Part shown: one piece after another, positions 53,187-62,076 of the stretch
How positions within the stretch are numbered: position 1 is the stretch's first letter
Layout of the letters: the number at the start of each line of letters is the position of its first letter
DNA from: Micromonospora sp. PLK6-60
Lineage (GTDB): Bacteria; Actinomycetota; Actinomycetes; Mycobacteriales; Micromonosporaceae
Assembly: GCF_019890675.1 (NCBI RefSeq)
Contig: NZ_JAIOAA010000004.1
Span: 1 to 64,000, forward strand
DNA length: 64,000 bases
Reading direction: 5' to 3'
Program-made: the position numbers and the translations under genes
The notes under the pieces: model-generated
What the model was told of the DNA's origin: nothing
Databases searched by the model: none
What the model saw: only the letters and a program-made list of their open reading frames with translations

Positions 53187-53750
53187 ATGATCGACGCGGT
53201 GACCCAGCGGGTCCGGGCGGTACGCGCCGGCATCAACCGGATCAGCCCGTTTCCGCTGCTCGTCCGGTTCGGGGTGTTCCTCGCCGCGCTGGGGAGTTTC
53301 CTGCTGGCCTTCCCCGGCGAGGCGCTGGTGGGGCGGGCGCTGCTCGGGCTGGTGGTGGCGGCGCTGCTGCCAGCGTTCGGGCCCCGCCGGGTCTGGCCGA
53401 CCTTCGCCATGCTGGTCGCGGTGGCCGGTTGGCTGCTCGCCACGGCCGGTTTCGGCCAGCGGGTCGAGCTGTGGCGGCTGCTCGGCCTCGCCGCCGCCCT
53501 CTACCTGGTGCACACCCTCTGCGCGTTGGCCGCGCTGCTGCCCTACGACGCGGTCATCGACCCGACGGTGCTGGTGCGCTGGCTCACCCGGGCCGGTGCG
53601 GTGGTGCTCGCCGGGGCGGTGCTCGGGGTGCTGCTGACCCAGGCGGGCGGTGTCGGCCCGAGTGGCGGTTTCCTCACCGCGACGGTGGCCGGGCTGCTGG
53701 TCGCGGCCGGCGCGACCGCCCTGCTGGGTTGGCTGCTGCGCCGCAGGTAG
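53187..53750 (+). CDS. Membrane protein, last gene of the MoxR operon
   Basis: 187 residues with about six hydrophobic segments and almost no soluble parts (PLLVRFGVFLAALGSFLLAF, LYLVHTLCALAALLPYDAVI). It starts 13 bp after the DUF58 gene with GAGGCGGGG upstream. No family recognised; position suggests a membrane component of the MoxR/DUF58 complex. Confidence 0.75.
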   Translation: MIDAVTQRVRAVRAGINRISPFPLLVRFGVFLAALGSFLLAFPGEALVGRALLGLVVAALLPAFGPRRVWPTFAMLVAVAGWLLATAGFGQRVELWRLLGLAAALYLVHTLCALAALLPYDAVIDPTVLVRWLTRAGAVVLAGAVLGVLLTQAGGVGPSGGFLTATVAGLLVAAGATALLGWLLRRR

Positions 53751-53853
53751 GGCCGGTTATGCGGTGGGTAGTGCAGGTCACAGGGGTTGTGCTCCGTCAC
53801 AGAAGGGGGTCCGCAGCGGTATTACCGGAGCCGCCCGGGGAAAGATAGATGGC

Positions 53854-55182
53854 GTGAATCCGAAGCGGATCCTTGTCGTGGGTGCCGGGCACGTCGGCCT
53901 GTACGCCGCTCTGCGCCTGTCCAAGAAGCTGAGCTCCCGTGAGGCCGAGGTCATCGTCGTCGACCCGCAGCCGCACATGACCTACCAGCCGTTCCTCCCG
54001 GAGGCGGCGGCGGGCAACATCTCGCCCCGGCACTCTGTGGTGCCGCTGCGGCGGGAGTTGAAGAAGTGCACGGTGGTGGCGGGCGCGGTGACCCGGATCG
54101 ACCACGACCGCAAGACCGCGGTGGTCCAGCCGATCAGCGGCCCGACCCGGGAGATCGCCTACGACCACGTCGTGGTGGCGCCCGGCTCGGTGTCCCGCAC
54201 CCTGCCGATCCCCGGCCTGCACGAGCACGGCATCGGGTTCAAGACCATCGGCGAGGCGATCTACCTGCGCAACCACGTGCTGGACCGGCTCGACGTGGCG
54301 GCCGCCACGACCGACCCGGAGGTGCGCCGGCGCGCGCTGACCTTCGTCTTCGTCGGCGGTGGCTACGCCGGCATCGAGGCGCTCGCCGAGATGGAGGACA
54401 TGGCCCGGGACGCGCTGCGCTACTACCCGGAGCTGAAGACCGACGAGATGCGCTGGGTGCTGGTCGAGGCGACCCAGCGGGTGCTGCCCGAGGTCGACCG
54501 GGACATGGGCGCGTACACGGTCCAGCAGCTGCTCAAGCGCAATATGGACATCCGGCTGGACACCCGGCTGGAGTCCTGCCTCGACGGGGTGGTCACGCTC
54601 TCCGACGGCGACAGCTTCCCCGCCGACACCATCGTCTGGACCGCCGGCGTGAAGCCGTCGCCGCTGCTGGACGCCACCGACTTCCCGCGCGACGAGCGGC
54701 GCCGGGTCACCTGCGTCCCGACGCTCCAGGTGGTCGACGGTGACCGGGTGATCGAGGGCGCGTGGAGCGCCGGTGACTGCGCCGCGGTGCCGGACCTGAC
54801 CAAGGAGCCGGGCAACTTCTGCTCGCCCAGCGCCCAGCACGCGGTCCGCCAGGCCGCCCGGATGGCCGACAACATCGTCAACGTGATCCGCGGGCGCGAG
54901 CCGGTCGACTACAAGCACAAGCACGCCGGCAGCGTGGCGAGCCTCGGCCTGCACAAGGGCGTGGCCCAGGTGTACGGGGTGAAGATGACCGGCTGGCCGG
55001 CCTGGTTCATGCACCGGACGTACCACATGTCGCGGATCCCGTCGTTCAACCGGAAGGTGCGCGTGGTGGTCGACTGGTCGCTTGCCTTCTTCCTCAAGCG
55101 CGAGGTGGTCGCGCTCGGCCAGCTGCACGACCCGCGCGAGGAGTTCGCGGTGGCCTCGCAGCCGGCCGGCGCCCCGCGCTGA
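53854..55182 (+). CDS. ndh: Type II NADH dehydrogenase (NDH-2)
   Basis: 442 residues. FAD motif ILVVGAGHVGLYAALRLSKK near the N-terminus, NADH motif VFVGGGYAGIEALAEMEDMA near residue 170, and the FAD-contacting GAWSAGDCAAVPD. The C-terminal region (MSRIPSFNRKVRVVVDWSLA) has the amphipathic features for membrane-surface binding. It oxidises NADH and reduces menaquinone without proton pumping. The GTG start has no clear ribosome binding site, only AAAGATAGAT just before it. Confidence 0.93.
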   Translation: MNPKRILVVGAGHVGLYAALRLSKKLSSREAEVIVVDPQPHMTYQPFLPEAAAGNISPRHSVVPLRRELKKCTVVAGAVTRIDHDRKTAVVQPISGPTREIAYDHVVVAPGSVSRTLPIPGLHEHGIGFKTIGEAIYLRNHVLDRLDVAAATTDPEVRRRALTFVFVGGGYAGIEALAEMEDMARDALRYYPELKTDEMRWVLVEATQRVLPEVDRDMGAYTVQQLLKRNMDIRLDTRLESCLDGVVTLSDGDSFPADTIVWTAGVKPSPLLDATDFPRDERRRVTCVPTLQVVDGDRVIEGAWSAGDCAAVPDLTKEPGNFCSPSAQHAVRQAARMADNIVNVIRGREPVDYKHKHAGSVASLGLHKGVAQVYGVKMTGWPAWFMHRTYHMSRIPSFNRKVRVVVDWSLAFFLKREVVALGQLHDPREEFAVASQPAGAPR

Positions 55183-55219
55183 GCCGGCGCCCCGGCGCTG
55201 AGCCGGTGGCGAAGTCGTA

Positions 55220-55256
55220 GCAGGGCCCCTTCCCCGACCAGGGGGAGGGGCCCTGC
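55220..55256. terminator. Bidirectional stem-loop between convergent ndh and a membrane-protein gene
   Basis: GCAGGGCCCCTTCCCC with loop GACCA and GGGGGAGGGGCCCTGC, a 16-bp stem with one wobble pair. Its GGGCCCC core recalls the 58-bp repeats but the rest does not match. Confidence 0.8.
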
Positions 55257-55266
55257 CGCGTCCGGG

Positions 55267-57105
55267 TCAGACCCGCCAGATCCAGGCGTCGGCGATCCGC
55301 GTGCCGGGGCCGTAGAGCTGTTGCAACGCGACGAGCAGCCGGTCGGCGTGCGGCGCGTCGTCGGTGAGCGCCACGCAGGAGGCGTTCCAGAAGTCGGCGT
55401 CGCGGGCCGCCCGCGCCCGCTGCTCCGGGCCGATCTCCGGCAGCTCGCCGCGCTTGGCGACGTCGGCCAGCAGCGCCGAGGTCGGCTGCTTGTAGGTGCC
55501 CATCGCCGCGGTGCCGTCCCGCCCGTACGGGCCGATGAAGAAGCCCTCGGGCAGGGCGAAGCCGGCGTCGGCGGCGGCCGCCCAGCGCATCGGCCACGGC
55601 TCCTTCGGCGTCGGCAGCGGCACCGGGACCAGCACCCCGCCGGGCGGTACGCACTGGCGCCAGTGCCCGGCGGTGATGAACTCCGGCAGCGGCGGCCGGT
55701 CGGCGGTCGGCAGCGGGGCCGGCACCACCGGCAGCAGCGCCACGGCGACCGCCGCCGGGACGATCCACCGCTGCGGGCCGGGGCGCGTGGCGGCGCGGTG
55801 CACGGCGAGCGCCAGCAGGGTGCCGATCAGCGGCAGCACCGCCAGCGCGAAGCGCATCGGCAGCGCGCCGTCCACCACCGGCAGACCGAGCAGCAGGGTG
55901 TACGGGCCGGGCAGGTGGCTGCGCTCGCCGGCCAGCACCACGTCCGGGCCGAGCGACAACGCCCCCATCACCAGCGCGGCGACGAAGCAGGCCACCACCA
56001 GGGGCCGCCGCCCCAGCCAGAGGGCGCAGCCGGTGGCGACCAGCAGCAGCGCCGGCCCGAGGAAGGCGTTGTATTCGGCCGGTCCGGTGGTCAGCCCGGC
56101 GGCGGCGTCGTCGCCGCCCAGCGACAGCGGGGAGACGGTCCACCAACTGCTCAGGTCTGCGGAGAAGTAGTGCGGGCTGAACATCCCGTCGGCGACGCCC
56201 TGCGGGCCGGCGAACTGGAACCACAGCGGGTACGCCAGGACCAGCCCGGAGAGGCCGGCGGCCAGCAGCAGCCCGGCGGCGAAGCCGGGCAGGGCGCGGC
56301 GGGCCAGGTCCCGGTCGACAAGCGCGTACGCGATGGCCATCACCAGCAGGGTGAGCGCGGCCAGGAAGAGGACCTCCTCGCCGATGAAGACCTGGAGGGT
56401 GACCACCGCGGCCAGCCCGAGCGCCGAGGTGACCACCCGGCGCCCGTCCAGCCCGGCGCGGTCCGGCCGGCCCTGGGGGTCGGCGGCGCGGAGCAGCCGG
56501 ACCACCAGCCAGACGATCACCGGGACCAGCCACTGCGCGGTCATGTGCAGGTGGCTGTTGGTCTGCGCGACCATTCCCGGGCCGAAGCCGCAGACCCCGG
56601 CGCCGACCGCCGCCGCGGCCCGGCCGACCCGCAGGGTACGGCGGAACAGCAGGTACCAGGCCAGCGCGGTGCCGGCCAGGTTCAGCCCGGCGAGCAGGGC
56701 GAAGGTGACCGGGGCGCCGGCCAGCAGGGTGACCGGGGCGAAGAGCACGCCCAGCGCGATGACCGTGGTGTTGGCCATCAGGTTGACCCCGTCCGGGGCG
56801 TTGAGCAGGCGGGAGAGCAGGCCGAAGTCGCCGAACAGGACGCGCGCGTCGACGGCCAGGAACCACTCGTAGAGGGTCTGGTCCTCGGGGTTGAGGGCCA
56901 GCACCCGGCCGTTGGGGTTCGGCCAGAGCCCGTGCGTCAGCCAGGCGGCGAAGAGGAGGAAGCCCAGCCCCACCAGCGCGTCGGCGCGGTGCCGGCGGGC
57001 GGCGGCCCGCCAGCGGACCGACCGGCTCGGGGCGGGCCCGGCGGCGGCCTGCTCGGCCTCCGCCTCCGGGGCGGCGTCGGGTGTCGGAGGGGCTGTGCTG
57101 GTCAC
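55267..57105 (-). CDS. GT-C-like multi-spanning membrane protein
   Basis: 612 residues with about a dozen hydrophobic segments and a soluble C-terminal part (from about 500, with PPGGVLVPVPLPTPKEPWPM and NASCVALTDDAPHADRLL). The first loop has NPEDQTLYEWFLAVDARVLF, with an acidic pair as in GT-C glycosyltransferases that use polyprenyl-linked sugars. A family assignment is uncertain. GTG start chosen because the upstream frame crosses into the region before tRNA-Leu. Confidence 0.75.
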   Translation of the reverse strand: MTSTAPPTPDAAPEAEAEQAAAGPAPSRSVRWRAAARRHRADALVGLGFLLFAAWLTHGLWPNPNGRVLALNPEDQTLYEWFLAVDARVLFGDFGLLSRLLNAPDGVNLMANTTVIALGVLFAPVTLLAGAPVTFALLAGLNLAGTALAWYLLFRRTLRVGRAAAAVGAGVCGFGPGMVAQTNSHLHMTAQWLVPVIVWLVVRLLRAADPQGRPDRAGLDGRRVVTSALGLAAVVTLQVFIGEEVLFLAALTLLVMAIAYALVDRDLARRALPGFAAGLLLAAGLSGLVLAYPLWFQFAGPQGVADGMFSPHYFSADLSSWWTVSPLSLGGDDAAAGLTTGPAEYNAFLGPALLLVATGCALWLGRRPLVVACFVAALVMGALSLGPDVVLAGERSHLPGPYTLLLGLPVVDGALPMRFALAVLPLIGTLLALAVHRAATRPGPQRWIVPAAVAVALLPVVPAPLPTADRPPLPEFITAGHWRQCVPPGGVLVPVPLPTPKEPWPMRWAAAADAGFALPEGFFIGPYGRDGTAAMGTYKQPTSALLADVAKRGELPEIGPEQRARAARDADFWNASCVALTDDAPHADRLLVALQQLYGPGTRIADAWIWRV

Positions 57106-57206
57106 GGACTCGACCCTAGTGTGGGGGTGGCGGCGGGATACGCCGGGTCGCGAGGCAGGACTACGGTGGGACTGCACCGCCGCGTGGAGCGTGGCCGGTG
57201 TCACCC

Positions 57207-57287
57207 GCCCGGGTGGTGGAACGGCAGACACGGCCGCCTTAAAAGCGGCTGCCGCAAGGCGTGCGGGTTCGACCCCCGCCCCGGGCA
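57207..57287 (+). tRNA. bldA: tRNA-Leu (anticodon UAA)
   Basis: Acceptor stem GCCCGGG/CCCGGGC with discriminator A; anticodon stem GCCGC/GCGGC with loop CTTAAAA giving anticodon TAA at 57240-57242; class II variable arm TGCCGCAAGGCGT; T arm GCGGG TTCGACC CCCGC. The 3' end reads ACCT, so the full CCA is not encoded. This tRNA reads the rare UUA codon and is the equivalent of Streptomyces bldA, which controls development and secondary metabolism. I noticed no in-frame TTA codon in the genes of this window, but the check was by eye. Confidence 0.93.
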
Positions 57288-57397
57288 CCTAGACTCTCAG
57301 CTTTCCCACAGCTTCGGGCGACACGCACGTATCCCGTGCCGTTTACCCTGGAGCGTGCACGTTCACGTGCGACGACCCCCTGAGGGAGGCCTGAGAA

Positions 57398-58252
57398 GTG
57401 AAGACCACGAACCCGGTGCTCGCCCGGCTCGGCCAGGCGGCCGAGCGGGAGCGGGCGGCCGGGTACGCCCAGCCCGGGCCGTACGGACAGCCCGGATATC
57501 CGGCGGCACCTGGTTACCCCCAGCAGCAGACGCCGTACCAGCAGCAGTACCCGGCCGGGACCGGTTACCCCGCGGCCCCGCCCACCGTGACCCCGATGAC
57601 CCTGGACGACGTGGTCGTCAAGACGGTCACGTTGCTCGCCATCCTCGGCGCCTCCGCGGCGGCGGCCTGGGTGCTGGTGCCCGACGCCATGGTGGGTGTC
57701 GCCTGGATCGGCGCCGCCGTGGTCGGCCTGGCGCTCGGCCTGATCATCTCGTTCTCGCGGATGGCCAACCCGGCGCTGGTGGTCGCGTACGCGGTCATCG
57801 AGGGCGTCTTCGTCGGCATGGTGAGCAAGGCGTTCAACTCGCTCTACGACGGCATCGTGCTCCAGGCCGTCGCGGCGACGTTCGGCGTCTTCTTCCTGAT
57901 GGCGATGATCTACAAGGCGCGGATCATCCGGGCCACGCCGAAGTTCACCAAGATCCTGGTCTCGGTCATGGTCGGTCTCTTCGCCGCCATGCTGATCAAC
58001 TTCGTGCTGGCGCTGTTCGGCGTCAACACCGGCCTGCGTGACGGCAGCCCGCTCGCGATCATCTTCAGCCTGGTCTGCATCGTGGTCGCGTCGCTGAGCT
58101 TCGTGCTCAACTTCGCCGAGATCGAGGAGGGCGTGCGGATGGGTCTGCCGCAGCGCTACTCCTGGACCGCCGCCTTCGGCATCCTGGTCGGGCTGGTCTG
58201 GCTCTACATCGAGATCCTGCGCCTGCTCAGCTACTTCCAGGGCGACGACTGA
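57398..58252 (+). CDS. Bax inhibitor-1/YccA family membrane protein, copy A
   Basis: 284 residues. A Pro/Gln/Tyr-rich cytoplasmic N-terminus of about 75 residues (PGYPAAPGYPQQQTPYQQQY) precedes seven helices. The family region is ANPALVVAYAVIEGVFVGMV and ends in the typical WTAAFGILVGLVWLYIEILRLLSYFQ. The family forms calcium-leak channels or related membrane proteins; here the role is unknown. GTG start with GGGAGG upstream. The Pro-rich tail distinguishes it from copy B. Confidence 0.9.
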   Translation: MKTTNPVLARLGQAAERERAAGYAQPGPYGQPGYPAAPGYPQQQTPYQQQYPAGTGYPAAPPTVTPMTLDDVVVKTVTLLAILGASAAAAWVLVPDAMVGVAWIGAAVVGLALGLIISFSRMANPALVVAYAVIEGVFVGMVSKAFNSLYDGIVLQAVAATFGVFFLMAMIYKARIIRATPKFTKILVSVMVGLFAAMLINFVLALFGVNTGLRDGSPLAIIFSLVCIVVASLSFVLNFAEIEEGVRMGLPQRYSWTAAFGILVGLVWLYIEILRLLSYFQGDD

Positions 58253-58253
58253 C

Positions 58254-58313
58254 ACACCGACGACGACGGCGCCCGGCCCCGCTCGCGGGGGCGGGCGCCG
58301 TCGTCGTCGGTGT
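58254..58313 (+). terminator. Long 29-bp stem-loop after Bax-inhibitor copy A
   Basis: ACACCGACGACGACGGCGCC continues to CCGGCCCCGC and pairs with the mirror sequence ending GTCGTCGTCGGTGT, one mismatch. The hairpin is longer than usual and abuts a 58-bp repeat, sharing its GTGT end. Confidence 0.85.
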
Positions 58314-58367
58314 AAGGAGGGTGCCCCTGTTAACGCATTCTGCATAGCAGGGGCCCCCGCTTAACAC
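58310..58367. repeat. 58-bp GGGGCCCC intergenic repeat, copy 6
   Basis: GTGTAAGGAGGGTGCCCCTG, TTAACGCATTCTGCATAGCA, GGGGCCCCCGCTTAACAC. Nearly identical to copies 5 and 7. Between the two Bax-inhibitor genes. Confidence 0.93.
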
Positions 58368-58473
58368 CTCGCGTACCGCGACCGCCCCGGCGAACCGGGG
58401 TCGCCGAACGCCCGCCACCCGGGGCCCGCGCCGGGCAGAGTGACGGCGAGGGGGTACGTCGAGGGAGGTCGCG

Positions 58474-59232
58474 GTGCCCAGTGCCAATCCCGTGCTCAAC
58501 CGGCTGGACCGGACGGTAGGAGCGGAACGCCGGGCGTCCCCGGTGGTCGTCGCGGACTCGATGACCGTCGAGGACGTGGTCACCCGTACCGTCGGCCTGC
58601 TGTTGCTCACCGGGGTCACCGCGGCGGTGGCCTGGGTGGTCGTGCCGCAGGCGGTGTGGATCTCCGCCGCGTTGGCCGGCAGCGCCCTCGCCGGGCTCGC
58701 CCTGGCCCTGGTCATCTCGCTGCGGGCCAGCACCAACCTCGCGCTCATCGCCGGGTACGCGGTGCTCCAGGGGCTGCTGCTGGGGGTGGCCAGCCGCGCC
58801 TTCGAGCTGGTCTATCCCGGCATCGTGGCGCAGGCGGTGGTGGGCACCTTCGGCGTGTTCCTCGGGATGGCCCTGCTCTACCGCGCCCGGCTGGTACGCG
58901 CTTCCCCGCGGCTGGCCCGGCTGGTCGTCGGCACGCTGATCGGGATCGTCGCGATCAGCGTGGTCAACCTGGTGACGTACCTGGCGACCGGCGGTCAGGG
59001 TGTCGAGGTCTACAGCCTCACCGGCCGGGTCGGCTGGCTGCCGTACGTCTTCTCGGTGGTGGCGATCATCGCCGGCGCGTTCAGCTTCGTGCTCGACTTC
59101 GACCTGGTGGAGCGGTCGGTCCGGGCCGGCGTGCCCCGCCGGTTCGCCTGGTTCTGCGCGTTCGGGCTGCTGGTCGGCCTGGTCTTCCTCTACTGGCAGC
59201 TCCTGCGCCTGCTCAGCTATCTCCGCCGCTGA
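58474..59232 (+). CDS. Bax inhibitor-1/YccA family membrane protein, copy B
   Basis: 252 residues, same seven-helix layout as copy A but with only about 35 residues before the first helix. Shared landmarks: SANPVLNRLD at the start (copy A has TTNPVLARLG), STNLALIAGYAVLQGLLLGV, and FCAFGLLVGLVFLYWQLLRLLSYL at the end. The pair is a tandem duplication. GTG start with GGAGG upstream. Confidence 0.88.
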   Translation: MPSANPVLNRLDRTVGAERRASPVVVADSMTVEDVVTRTVGLLLLTGVTAAVAWVVVPQAVWISAALAGSALAGLALALVISLRASTNLALIAGYAVLQGLLLGVASRAFELVYPGIVAQAVVGTFGVFLGMALLYRARLVRASPRLARLVVGTLIGIVAISVVNLVTYLATGGQGVEVYSLTGRVGWLPYVFSVVAIIAGAFSFVLDFDLVERSVRAGVPRRFAWFCAFGLLVGLVFLYWQLLRLLSYLRR

Positions 59233-59234
59233 CG

Positions 59235-59292
59235 GTGCAAGGAGGGTGCCCCTGTTAACGCATTCTGCATAGCAGGGGGCCCCGCTTAACAC
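59235..59292. repeat. 58-bp GGGGCCCC intergenic repeat, copy 7
   Basis: GTGCAAGGAGGGTGCCCCTG, TTAACGCATTCTGCATAGCA, GGGGGCCCCGCTTAACAC. It starts 2 nt after the stop codon of Bax-inhibitor copy B, so both Bax genes end with a copy; duplication of gene plus repeat is likely. Degenerate CCCGCTTGACCCG and CCCGCTTAGCCCG units follow, echoing the triplication at 37737. Confidence 0.93.
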
Positions 59293-59408
59293 GTAGCCCG
59301 GCGCGGCCCGCTTGACCCGCCGGCCCGCCGCGGCCCGCTTAGCCCGGCGGCCCGGTGCGCTCCGGTGCGGTCGCCGGCGGCGCGGCGGGCGGGGGCGGCC
59401 CCGCGCCG

Positions 59409-59414
59409 TAGACT
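59409..59414 (+). promoter_or_regulatory. -10 hexamer of a predicted leaderless promoter
   Basis: TAGACT lies 8 nt before the ATG of the small gene at 59423, which lacks a Shine-Dalgarno. Confidence 0.45.
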
Positions 59415-59422
59415 CGGCGGCG

Positions 59423-59743
59423 ATGAGCGCAGCGGAACTGGACCGGGCGGTGGGACTGCTGGTCCGTCAGGTCGGGCACTGGCAGCAGCCCCGGTGGGCG
59501 GCGACCGCCGCCGGTGGCAACGCGTCCCGGGCCGACCTGGTGCACAAGCTGGTGCAGGAGGTCGCCAACCTGGCGGCCGACGCCGCGGGCGAGCCGCGCC
59601 GGACGGTGCCCCGCCTCGACAACGACCTGGCCCTGCCCGACCAGCTCCGGGTGGTCGCCGCCGACCTGGCCGCCGCCGCCCCGGCGGACCCGGTCCTGGC
59701 CGAGGCCGCCGCCGCCGTCACGGCGACCCGCTCCGCGCTCTGA
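59423..59743 (+). CDS. Small cytoplasmic protein, unknown function
   Basis: 106 residues, helical, Ala-rich. MSAAELDRAVGLLVRQVGHW, ADLVHKLVQEVANLAADAAG, VPRLDNDLALPDQLRVVAAD. No known motif or membrane segment. Similar short Ala-rich proteins exist in Micromonospora, but I could not name a family. The codon bias is typical of a real gene. Followed by 53-bp tandem repeats. Confidence 0.65.
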   Translation: MSAAELDRAVGLLVRQVGHWQQPRWAATAAGGNASRADLVHKLVQEVANLAADAAGEPRRTVPRLDNDLALPDQLRVVAADLAAAAPADPVLAEAAAAVTATRSAL

Positions 59744-59752
59744 GCCGCACCG

Positions 59753-59885
59753 GGGCGTTCCCGGGTGGTCGCGACCGGCGTCGAGGCTGAACCTCACCGC
59801 GCTCCGGGCGTCCCCGGGTAGTCGCGACCGGCGTCGAGGCTGAACCTCACCGCGCTCCGGGCGTCCCCGGGTAGTCGCGACCGAG
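59753..59885. repeat. 53-bp tandem repeat, about 2.5 copies
   Basis: Units begin GGGCG at 59753, 59806 and 59859 and contain GTCGCGACCGGCGTCGAGGC and TGAACCTCACCGCGCTCC. They lie between the small gene (stop at 59743) and the thiolase terminator. No open frame runs through them. Confidence 0.9.
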
Positions 59886-59902
59886 GCCAAGGCTCCCCGA
59901 CG

Positions 59903-59930
59903 CCCCCGGCTCGACGACGCGAGCCGGGGG
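59903..59930. terminator. Stem-loop between convergent genes
   Basis: CCCCCGGCTCG with loop ACGACG and CGAGCCGGGGG, perfect 11-bp stem, 10 nt beyond the thiolase stop codon. Confidence 0.75.
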
Positions 59931-59940
59931 GAAGGGCGGC

Positions 59941-61203
59941 TCAGCTCAGCCGCTCGAGGACCATCGCCATGCCCTGGCCGCCGCCGACGCACATCGTCTC
60001 CAGGCCGATGGTCTTGTCGTGCCAGTCCAGCGCGTTGAGCAGGGTGCCGGTGATCCGGGCGCCGCTCATGCCGAACGGGTGGCCGACGGCGATCGCGCCG
60101 CCCATCACGTTCAGCTTCTCCTCCGGGATGCCGAGCTGTCGGTAGGAGGGGATGACCTGGGCGGCGAACGCCTCGTTGATCTCCACGAGGTCGACGTCGT
60201 CGATGGTCATGCCGGCCCGTCGCAGTGCCTGCCGGGACGCCTCCACCGGGCCGAGGCCCATGATCTCCGGCGAGAGCGCGGTGACGCCGGTGGAGACGAT
60301 CCGGGCCAGCGGGGTGAGCCCGAGGTCCTTCGCCCGCTGGGCGCTCATCACCACCACGGCGGCCGCGCCGTCGTTGAGCGGGCAGCAGTTGCCGGCGGTG
60401 ATCCGGCCGTCCGGGCGGAACACCGGCTTCAGCTGGGACACCGCCTCCAGCGTCACGCCCGGGCGAGGGCCGTCGTCGGTGCTGACCACCGTGCCGTCCG
60501 GCGTGGTGACCGGGGTGATCTCGCGGGCCCAGAACCCGTCCGCGATGGCCTTCTCGGCCAGGTTCTGGCTGCGTACGCCGAAGGCGTCCATGTCCTCGCG
60601 GGTGACGTCGTACACCTGGGCCAGGTTCTCCGCGGTCTGCCCCATGGTCAGGTAGATGTCGGGCAGTTCGCCCGCCTCGCGTGGATCGGTCCACACCTGC
60701 GCGCCGCCCTCGGCGCGCTGCTTCGAGCGGGCCCGGGCCTCGGCGAAGCGCGGGTTCTCCCAGCCGCCGCCGACCAGCGCCTGCGCCTCCGGCGGCAGGG
60801 TGTCGGAGTTGCCCCGGGTGTACCGGGAGACCATCTCGACGCCGGCGGAGACGAACACGTCGCCCTCGCCCGCCCGGATCGCGTGCAGGGCCATCCGGGT
60901 GGTCTGCAGCGACGAGGCGCAGTAGCGGGTGAGGGTCGCGCCGGGCAGGTTGTCGAGGCCCAGCAGGGTGGCGACCACCCGGGCCATGTTGAAGCCCTGC
61001 TCGCCGCCGGGCAGGCCGCAGCCCAGGTAGAAGTCGTCGATCTCGGCGGGGTCGAGCTGGGGGACCTTGTCCAGCGCGGCCCGGACGATGGTGGCGGCGA
61101 GGTCGTCCGGGCGGACCTCACGCAGGGACCCCTTGAAGGCCCGGCCGATGGGGGACCGGGCGGTGGCGACGATGACGGCGTCGCGGGACGACTCGATCGG
61201 CAT
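59941..61203 (-). CDS. Acetyl-CoA acetyltransferase (thiolase)
   Basis: 420 residues. Active-site residues: nucleophile Cys95 ([13 protein letters not shown]), His in [16 protein letters not shown], and second Cys in [32 protein letters not shown] is the conserved NEAF motif. It catalyses thiolysis of 3-ketoacyl-CoA or the reverse condensation. Neighbouring SGNH and cbs genes match the fadA3 (Rv1074c) locus of M. tuberculosis, favouring a beta-oxidation role. ATG start [20 protein letters not shown]. Confidence 0.95.
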   Translation of the reverse strand: MPIESSRDAVIVATARSPIGRAFKGSLREVRPDDLAATIVRAALDKVPQLDPAEIDDFYLGCGLPGGEQGFNMARVVATLLGLDNLPGATLTRYCASSLQTTRMALHAIRAGEGDVFVSAGVEMVSRYTRGNSDTLPPEAQALVGGGWENPRFAEARARSKQRAEGGAQVWTDPREAGELPDIYLTMGQTAENLAQVYDVTREDMDAFGVRSQNLAEKAIADGFWAREITPVTTPDGTVVSTDDGPRPGVTLEAVSQLKPVFRPDGRITAGNCCPLNDGAAAVVVMSAQRAKDLGLTPLARIVSTGVTALSPEIMGLGPVEASRQALRRAGMTIDDVDLVEINEAFAAQVIPSYRQLGIPEEKLNVMGGAIAVGHPFGMSGARITGTLLNALDWHDKTIGLETMCVGGGQGMAMVLERLS

Positions 61204-61281
61204 GAACCAACGTTAACCCGCGGGTAACTTCCCGTGGAAGCGGTCGCCCCGGCGGGAAATGTCACCCCTGGCAGGCGCGGA

Positions 61282-62076
61282 TCACTGCCGGGAGGAGACG
61301 TTGGCGGCGGCGGCCACCGCCGGCAGCAGCGCGTGCGCCCAGACCCGGTAGCCGTCGGCGGACGGGTGGTAGCCGTCGTGGCAGAGGGTGCCCGCGTCCG
61401 CCCGGAACACCGGGCCGGTGTCGGTGGCGAGGTCGACCACCGTGCCGCCGGCCTCCAGCGCCGCGACGGTCTGCGCGCGGGCGATCCGCCGCCCCGACCA
61501 GCCGACCACCTGCCGCAGCGGGGCGGCGATCGCGCGTACCGCGCCGAGGTCGGGGCAGGTGCCGACCACCACCTCGACCCGGGCCTCGCGCAGCCGGCGG
61601 ACGGCGGCACCCAGGTAGGCGGCCACCTCGGCCGGCCGGCCCAGGGCGGTGGCGTCGTTCGCGCCGATCAGGATCACCGCGACGTCGGGGCGGTCGCCCA
61701 GCAACGCCCGGGCCACCTGGGTGGCCAGGTCGGTCGAGCGGGAGCCGGAGACCCCGACGCTGGACAGGTGGACCCGCCGCCCGGTCGGCCCCTCCGCCAG
61801 CAGGTGGGCCAGCTGGCCGCCGAGGGTGTCCTCGAAGCGGGCCACCCCGACGCCGAGCGCCGAGGAGTCGCCGAGCAGCACCAGGCGCAGCGGCACCGCG
61901 GCGGTCCGGCCGACCGTGGCGCGCAGCGCCAGGCCCAGCTCCGGCTCGGCGTACCGGCGGCTGCGGGCGGCGATGGCCTCGCCGGCGAGCACCGCCGCGC
62001 CGCCGATCGTGCCGGCCACCAGGGACAGCGCCGCCGCCCGGCCCCACCGCGCGACGATCTCACCACCACCGCTCAT
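61282..62076 (-). CDS. SGNH/GDSL hydrolase, copy B
   Basis: 264 residues. An N-terminal hydrophobic segment (AAALSLVAGTIGGAAVLAGE) anchors or exports it. Blocks: LLGDSSALG (Ser), a Gly in SSVGVSGSRSTDL, GANDATALG (Asn), DGYHPSADGY (Asp and His). Probably an extracytoplasmic esterase or lipase. The ATG overlaps the stop of copy A (ATGA) and follows GGAGGGAC. Homologous to the exported protein next to fadA3 (Rv1075c). Confidence 0.9.
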   Translation of the reverse strand: MSGGGEIVARWGRAAALSLVAGTIGGAAVLAGEAIAARSRRYAEPELGLALRATVGRTAAVPLRLVLLGDSSALGVGVARFEDTLGGQLAHLLAEGPTGRRVHLSSVGVSGSRSTDLATQVARALLGDRPDVAVILIGANDATALGRPAEVAAYLGAAVRRLREARVEVVVGTCPDLGAVRAIAAPLRQVVGWSGRRIARAQTVAALEAGGTVVDLATDTGPVFRADAGTLCHDGYHPSADGYRVWAHALLPAVAAAANVSSRQ

